Positions 11,901 to 20,900 of a stretch of DNA of 64,000 nucleotides are shown here, one piece after another. The notes below the pieces were generated by a model. That model did not search any database. It saw nothing but the letters and a program-made list of their open reading frames with translations, and was not told the origin of the DNA. Numbering within the stretch: the first letter of the stretch is position 1; the number at the start of each line of letters is the position of its first letter. A program made the position numbers and the translations under genes. Origin of the DNA: Flavobacterium branchiarum (GTDB taxonomy: Bacteria > Bacteroidota > Bacteroidia > Flavobacteriales > Flavobacteriaceae); NCBI RefSeq assembly GCF_030409845.1, contig NZ_JAUFQQ010000003.1:1674001-1738000 (forward strand), written 5' to 3'.

Positions 11901-14900
11901 GGAACAAACGAAGTTTGTGTTGGGTCGCTTAGTGTTTTCACCGTATTTAGATCTGCCTGTGGCGTTGGCGAAATAGGATTGGTAGTACAAGTTGTACACG
12001 GTCCAGGCGTTGGATCTGGTGTTGGACTAGGTGTTGTACTTGTTGTCGTAACAGCATTGCTCAACGTTCCTGTGAAATCCGCAGGGGTTTGAACCGTTAC
12101 TTCATAAATAGCTACTAAACCATTTGTTAACGTTGCTAGACTTTCATTTAAGTTCCCAGTTCCCGAAGCATTCGGATAGGTAACCCCAGTTGATGGCATT
12201 GCAGTCCAACTGCTGATTGTTGTGCCAGCAGGCGCATTATCAACAATTGATACCGCCGTTGCATCACTCGGACCATTATTGGTCACTGCAATACGATATA
12301 CTACAGCTTGACCAGGTACAAACGAAGTTTGTGTTGGGTCACTTAGTGTTTTCACCGTATTTAGATCTGCCTGTGGCGTTGGCGAAATAGGATTGGTAGC
12401 ACAAGTTGTACACGGTCCCGGAGTTGGATCTGGTGTTGGACTAGGTGTTGTACTTGTTGTCGTAACAGCATTGCTCAACGTTCCTGTAAAATCCGCAGGG
12501 GTTTGAACCGTTACTTCATAAATAGCTACTAAACCATTTGCTAGAGTAACCAGAGTTTCATCTAAGTTTCCAGTTCCCGAAGCATTCGGATAGGTTACTC
12601 CAGTTGAAGCTATTGCAGTCCAACTGCTTATTGTTGTACCCATAGGAGCAACATCTTGTATATTAACCGCTAAGGCTTCACTAGGACCATCATTGGTTAC
12701 AGTGATTTTATATACTACAGCTTGTCCAGGAACAAACGAAGTTTGTGTAGGGGTCTTAGTGACTTTTGCAATCGTTAAATGTGCTCTAGGACTTGGTGTT
12801 GGAGTTGATGTTGAAGAGTCATTACCAGGAGTTGGATCATTTTCAGTTCCGGTAATAGATGCTGAGTTAGCATACGAACCAGTGGCATTTACTGTAGCAG
12901 TAATAGATAGCGTAGCTGTGGTTGCACCAGCTAAAGTACCGATGGTCCATTCTCCACTACCAGGATCGTATGTCGTACCAATTGGAGCAACGCTACTTAC
13001 ATAGGTATAACCAGCAGGTAGTAAATCAGTAACTGTAACTCCAGTTCCATCACTTGGGCCATTGTTGGTTGCAGCAAGACTAAACGTAACGGTACTTCCT
13101 ACAGCAGGATTCGGATGATCAACTGTTTTTACAATAGAGCGATCAGATGTTGGCACAGCTATTGGAGTTGATGTCGAAGAATCATTACCAGGAGTTGGAT
13201 CATTTTCAGTTCCATCAATAGATGCTGAGTTAGCATAAGGACCAGTTTTATTTACAGTAGCTGTAATAGTCAGCGTAGCTGTAGTTTCACCAGCTAAAGT
13301 ACCAATATTCCATTTTCCACTAGCTGGGTCATAACTTGTTCCAATTGGTGCTACACTACTTATGTAGGTATAGCCAGCAGGTAACAAGTCAGTCACAGTA
13401 ACTCCAGTTCCATCGCTTGGTCCATTATTGGTTGCAGCAAGGCTGAATGTTACCGTGCTTCCCACCGCAGGATTCGGATTGTCAACTGTTTTCACAATAG
13501 AACGATCAGATGTTGGAACAGCTGTTGGAGTAGATGAAGAACTATCATTACCAGGAGTAGGATCATTCTCAGTTCCAGTAATGCTAGCAGTATTTGCATA
13601 AGGACCAGTTTTATTTACAGTCGCTGTAATAGTGAGCGTAGCTGTGGTTGCACCAGCTAAAGTACCGATGGTCCATTCTCCACTACCAGAATCGTATGTC
13701 GTACCAATTGGAGCAACGCTACTTACATAGGTATAACCAGCAGGTAGTAAATCAGTGACTGTAACTCCAGTTCCATTGCTTGGTCCATTGTTGGTAGCCG
13801 CAAGACTAAATGTTACTGTGCTTCCCACCGCAGGATTACTATTATCGACTGTTTTCACAATAGAGCGATCCGATGTTGGTACAGCAGTTGGAGTAGATGT
13901 TGAAGAATCATTACCAGGAGTTGGGTCATTTTCAGTTCCAGAAATAGATGCAGTATTAGCATAAGGACCAGCAGGATTTACAGTCGCAGTAATAGTAAGT
14001 GTAGCTGTAGTTGCTGCGGTTAAGGTACCGATGGTCCATAATCCACTAGCAGAGTCATAACTTGTACCAATTGGAGCTATACTACTTACATAGGTATATC
14101 CAGCAGGTAGTAAATCAGTAACTGTAACTCCAGTTCCATTACTTGGTCCATTGTTGGTCGCTGCAAGACTAAATGTAACCGTACTTCCCACCGCAGGATT
14201 ACTGTTATCTACTGTTTTTACAATAGTGCGATCTGAGGTTGGTACAGCAGTTGGTGTTGATGTTGAAGAATCATTACCAGGAGTTGGATCATTCTCAGTT
14301 CCAGAAATAGATGCAGTATTTGCATAAGTACCAGCTGCATTAACAGTCGCTGTAATAGTTAATGTTGATGTAGTTGCACCAGCTAAAGTACCGATGTTCC
14401 ATAATCCATTTGTTGGATTGTAGATTGTTCCTATTGGAGCAACACTACTTACGTAGGTATATCCAGAAGGTAGTAAATCTGTTACAGTAACACCAGTTCC
14501 ATCACTTGGGCCGTTGTTAGTTGCAAGAAGGCTGAATGTTACCGTACTTCCCACCGCTGGGTTTTGATTATCTACAGTTTTTACAATAGAACGATCAGAA
14601 TTAGGAATTGGTGTAGGAGTTATAGTTGAACTATTATTTCCTGGGGTTGGGTCATTTTCAGTTCCATTAATAGAAGCTGTGTTAGCATAGGAACCCGTTG
14701 GAGCTACAGTAGCTGTTATGGTAAGAGTTGAACTAGCTCCATTTGTAAGTGCTCCAATAGTCCATAATCCAGTTGCTGGAACATATGAGGTTCCTGTAGG
14801 AGGTGTTGCTGAAACAAAAGTATAACCTGCCGGAAGAAGGTCAGTTACACTAATTCCAGTTCCATCACTAGGTCCTGAATTGGTTGCTACTAATGTAAAC

Positions 14901-17900
14901 ACTACATTACTGCCAACATTTGGCATTGTATTATCAACTGTTTTTGTAATTGAAACATCAGTTTCTTTGATGATAGTAGTACTTACAGAACTGCTATTAT
15001 TAGCAAGGTTATAATCAGTTACACTAGCAGAAGAAGTTACTGTAGCATTGTTGCTTATAGTAGTTGCACTTGTGGAGGCGCTTACCGTACCATTGATAGC
15101 AATAGTAATGTAATTTGAGGCACCAGCAGTAATATTTCCGGTTAATTGTATCGTATTACTACTACCAGAAGAAATTCCGTTTATAGTAGCCACACCGCTT
15201 GCAGTAGCTGTCCAGTTTATATTCTCTACATCAGATGGAATCAAATCTTGGATAGTTAATCCTTGAACATCAACAGGACCAGCATTGCTTACTTTAATGC
15301 TGTAGGTAATAGGAGTACCAGCCGTAGCAGTTTGTGGACCACTTTTTTGTATAATTAGGTCGGTAGACTGATTGGTTGATGTTGTTACAGAACTTTCCAT
15401 AACATTACCTGCTGTAACAGTCACTGTATTGGTAAATGAACTTAATGCATTAGAACTTACAGTACCATGTACTACTATTGTTAATGCCGTTAAAGGATTA
15501 CCATCCGCAGGAATATCTCCTGAAGTTGCAACAGTATTGGTCGTTCCAGACGTTGCACCTGTAATTGTAGCTCCACCACCAGCAACAATATTCCAGTCAG
15601 ATACAATTACTGATGTAGGAACATTATCTTGAATAATAGCATCAGTAATATCTCCCGCTCCACCATTTGATACAACAATAGTATAGGTAATTGGATCATT
15701 GATATTTATGGATGTTGGACCATTTTTAGAAACTCTTAATAAAGGGGAATTGCTTACCACAGTTGGTATAGTGCTGGTATTATTAGCCAATTCTGGGTCG
15801 GTTACAGGACTTAAAGCTTGGAAATTAGCAGTAGCTGTATTAGAGAAATTGGAATTATCAGGAGTCGCTGGGTTTATAAGTCCAGTTACAGTAATTTCAA
15901 TAACGCCAGTAGTAGCAGGAATATCACCAATAAGATTAATATTTCCAGTGCCATTCATAGCACTCAATGTTGCCCCATTTTGGACTGTAGCTGTCCAAGT
16001 AGGATTTAAAACTTGGCTAGGAATGTTATCTAGAATATTTATACCTGGTGCATTACTTGGTCCATCATTAATAACACGTAAGGTATATGAAATCATATCT
16101 CCTGCTCCAATATTAGCAGGTCCCGACTTTGTGATTCGCACATTGGCTATTCTACTCACATTGGTAGTAACACTGCTTGATGCAGGAGTAGCATCAGTTA
16201 CGCCAGTTTCAGGAGTTGCAGTAGCAGTATTTACTAATGTGCTTCCTGCAAAATCACCATTGATTTTTCCAGTAATGGTTACAGATATAGATGCATTACC
16301 AGTAGCAGGTATAGCGGCTAATAGATTTACATTTCCTGTTCCAGAACTAGCGCCTGAAACATTGGCACCATTTAGTGCCGTTGCGGTCCAGTTTACTGTA
16401 CTAATGTCTAAACCAGCTGGTAACATGTCTTCTATAGTTACTGCATTGGCATCTGCTGGACCTAAATTAGTAATGGTTAAATTATAGTCTACAAGATTAC
16501 CTGCATAGGCATTAGTTGGCCCAGTTTTTTGAATTTGAATGTCCGCCTCTCTTCCTATAGTTGTTGTTATAGTATTGGAAGTAATTATTGGACTTCCCGT
16601 TGCTGTAACACTAGCAGTATTAGATATGCTTGTTACTGTAGATGAGGAAGGTACTGTTCCTGTAATTGTAATAATAATTTGATTATTACTACCACTTGGG
16701 ATATCTCCTGTTACACTTAGTGTATTACCAGTTCCAGTCGCACCATTCGAAATGGTTGCTGTCCCTTGCGCAACAGCAGTCCAGCTCACATTTACTAGCG
16801 AAGCAGAAACATTATCAGAGATGGTCTGAGCTAATGCATTTCCTGTTCCACTATTATTTGCAGTTAATGTGTACGTAACTATATTTCCAGCACTGCTGTT
16901 TGAAGGTCCAGTTTTTGAAATTTGTACATTAATAGGGGTAGGTGTTACACTAGCCATGTTATTGTCGGGAGTAGGGTCATTTTGATCTGCATTTATAGTA
17001 GCAGTATTTGTATAATTACCCGTAGGGTTTACAGTTGCAGTAATTGTTAAGGTAGCATTTGTATTTGCATTAATATCATTAAGTGACCAAACACCAGTAC
17101 CTGAATTATAAGTTCCTGCTGAAGGTGTTGCAGACACAAAGGTATATCCTGAAGGCAATAGGTCATTAACAGAAACACCTGTAGCATTACTTGGTCCGGC
17201 ATTGGATGCAGTCAATGTAAAGACAACGTTATTTCCTGTATAAGGTGAAGCTGTATCTACTGTTTTGGTAATATTTAGGTTGGAAGAAGCTACTGGGGTT
17301 GGAGTTATAGTTGAACTATTATTTCCAGGTGTAGGATCATTTTCCGTTCCATTAATGGTTGCAGTATTTGCATAAGGTCCTGACGCGTTAACAGTAGCAG
17401 TAATATACAGCGTAGTAGTAGCACCATTGGATAATGCTCCAATATTCCATACACCAGTTCCCGAAGTATAAGTAGTTCCTTCGGAAGCATCTGAACTAAC
17501 ATAGGTATAACCCGCTGGAAGTAAATCAGTAACAGTTATTCCTGTTCCATCACTTGGTCCATTATTGGTGGCTAGTAATCTGAAAATAACAGTATTGCCT
17601 ACGGTTGGGTTTGAATTATCAACAGTTTTTACAATCGAACGATCAGTAGTAGCTGTAGGTATTGGCGTAATTGTACTGGTATTATTTCCAGGAGTAGGAT
17701 CATTTTCGTTTCCATTGATAGAAGCAGTATTAGCATAAGGACCAGTTGCATTAACAGTTGCAGTAATTGTCAATGTAGCATTTGCTCCATTTGCTAATGT
17801 TCCAATATTCCATATACCAGTTCCTGACGTATAAGTCGTACCTGCTGGAGGAGTTGAACTTACGTATGTATAACCAGCTGGAAGTAGGTCGGTAACTGTA

Positions 17901-20900
17901 ACTCCAGTACTAGCACTTGGTCCATTGTTGGTAGCTACTAGCGTAAATACTACATTGCTACCAACGGCAGGTGTTGTATTATTAACAGTTTTTACAATTG
18001 AGCGATTAGTAGTCGCTGTAGGGTTAGGAGTAATTGTACTCGTATTATTCCCAGGAGTTGGATCATTCTCATTTCCATTAATAGAGGCTGTATTAGCATA
18101 AGAACCAGTTGCATTAACAGTCGCAGTAATAGTTAATGTTGCATTGGCACCATTTGCTAATGTTCCAATATTCCATACACCAGTTCCTGATGCATAAGTC
18201 GTTCCTATTGGCGGGGTTGAACTAACATAAGTATAGCCAGCTGGTAACAAGTCGGTAACAATAATTCCAGTACTTGCACTTGGTCCGTTATTGGTCGCTA
18301 CAAGTGTAAATACTACATTGCTACCAACGGCAGGTGTTGTATTATTGACTGTTTTTACAATAGATTGATCACTTACGGATGTTGGAACAGGAGTTACAGT
18401 AGAAGTACTATTTCCAGGTGTAGGATCATTTTCTGTTCCATTGATAGAAGCCGTATTAGTATAATTTCCAGTTGCATTTACGGTTGCCGTTATAGTTAAT
18501 GTTTTAGTATTTCCATTAGCCATATTTCCAATAGTCCACAGTCCAGTTGCTGGAACATAGGTGGTACCAGCAGGTGGAGTAGATGAGACGTAGGTATACC
18601 CACTTGGTAATATATCAGTAACGACTACTCCAGTAGAAGGACTTGGTCCGTTGTTAGTAGCAATTAGAGTAAATATTACAGTACTTCCAACAGCTGGAGT
18701 TTGATTATTGATAGTTTTGACTAATGAGCGGTCGGTAGTAGGTACAGGTATAGGAGTAGTTGTACTTGTATTATTCCCAGGCGTAGGATCATTTTCTACT
18801 CCGTTAATTGTTGCAGTGTTAGCATAAGATCCAGTCGCGTTAACGGTAGCAGTAATAGTTATAGTACTACTAGCACCATTAGAAAGTGTTCCTATATTCC
18901 AAATTCCATTAGTTGAATTGTAAGTTGTACCTATTGGAGGAGTTGAGCTTACATAGGTATAACCAGCAGGCAATATGTCAGTCACAGTTATTCCTGTTCC
19001 ATTACTTGGTCCATTATTTCTAGCTACCAATGTAAAAACAACATTGTTACCAACAGCAGGTGTTGCATTATCAACAGTTTTTACAATAGAGCGGTCGGTA
19101 GTAGGTACAGGTATAGGAGTAATTGTACTCGTATTATTCCCAGGAGTTGGATCATTCTCATTTCCATTAATAGAAGCAGTATTAGCATAAGGTCCAGCCG
19201 CATTTACAGTTGCAGTAATAGTTAATGTTGCATTGGCACCATTTGCTAACGTTCCAATATTCCATACACCAGTTCCTGAAGTATAAGTAGTTCCTATTGG
19301 AGGAGTTGAACTTACATAAGTGTAACCAGCTGGTAGCAAGTCTGTAACTGTAATTCCAGTACTAGTACTTGGTCCGTTATTGGTCGCTACAAGTGTAAAT
19401 ACTACATTACTACCCACAGCAGGGGTTGTATTATTGACTGTTTTTACAATAGATCGATTAGTTACAGCTGTTGGAATTGGTGTAACACTACTAGTATTGT
19501 TTACCGATATAGGATCTGATTCAATACCTGAAATTACACCTGTGTTAGTATAGGTTCCAGTTGCATTTACAGTTGCAGTTATTGTTAGTGTTCGGGTAGC
19601 CCCATTTGTCATGGTTCCAATAGTCCATAGTCCATTTACTGGAGTATAGGTAGTACCTGCTGGCGGGGTAGATGAAACGTAGCTATAGCCATTTGGTAAT
19701 ATATCAGTAACGACTACTCCTGTAGAAGGACTCGGCCCATTGTTAGTAGCATTTAGAGTGAAAATTACTGTACTTCCAACAGGAGGAGTTTGGTTATCGA
19801 TAGTTTTTACTAAAGAGCGGTCGGAAGAAGGAATAGGTATTGTAGTTGCTGTTGAACTATTATTTAGAGGAACAAGATCGGTTTCTATTCCGTTTATAGT
19901 AGCAGTGTTAGCATATGAACCTGATGCATTAACAGTAGCAGTAATTGTTAGGGTAGAATTAGTCTCATTTGCAAGTGACCCTATGTTCCAAATTCCGGTT
20001 GCCGAATTATAAGTAGTTCCTATAGGAGGAGTTGAGCTTACATAGGTATAACCTGCAGGCAACAAATCAGTAACAGCTATTCCTGTTCCATTACTTGGTC
20101 CATTATTTCTAGCTACCAATGTAAAAATAACATTACTACCCACAACAGGAGTAGCATTATTTACAGTTTTAACTATCGATCGATCAGTAATGGATACCGG
20201 AATAGGAGTTACTGTAGAACTGTTATTTCCTGGAGTAGGATCACTTTCGGTACCAGTTATAGTAGCAGTATTAGCGTAAGGCCCTGTTGCTTTAACAGTA
20301 GCAGTAATAGTTAATGTTGCATTGGCACCATTTGGCAGTGTTCCAATATTCCATACACCAGTTCCAGACGTATAAGTAGTTCCTATTGGGGGAGTTGAAC
20401 TAACATAGGTATATCCAGCTGGTAGTAAGTCTGTAACAGTAACTCCAGTACTTGTGCTTGGTCCGCTATTGGTAGCTATCAATGTAAAAACAACAGGAGT
20501 TCCTACAGCAGGGGCGGAGTTATTGACTGTTTTTACAATAGAACGATCACTTACAGGCGTTGGGATTGGGGTAACACTACTAGTATTGTTTACAGATACA
20601 GGATCTGTTTCAACTCCAGCAATAGAAGCTGTGTTAACATAGCTTCCTATTGCATTTACAATTGCAGTGATTGTTAGTGTTCGGGTAGCTCCATTTGTCA
20701 TGGCTCCAATAGTCCATAGTCCAGTTGCTGGAATATAGGTAGTACCAACTGGTGGGGTAGATGAAACATAAGTATAACCACTTGGCAATATATCAGTAAC
20801 AACTACTCCAGTAGTGGCGCTTGGCCCGTTGTTAGTCGCATTTAGAGTAAATATTACTGTACTTCCAACAGCTGGAGTTTGATTATTGATAGTTTTTACT

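Noticed and set aside
6230..12785. CRISPR-like or noncoding satellite, and several plus-strand genes inside the adhesin
   Set aside because: The 414-bp units are one continuous minus-strand coding frame. The plus-strand open frames repeat with the same period and are reverse-strand shadows of the DUF11 modules.
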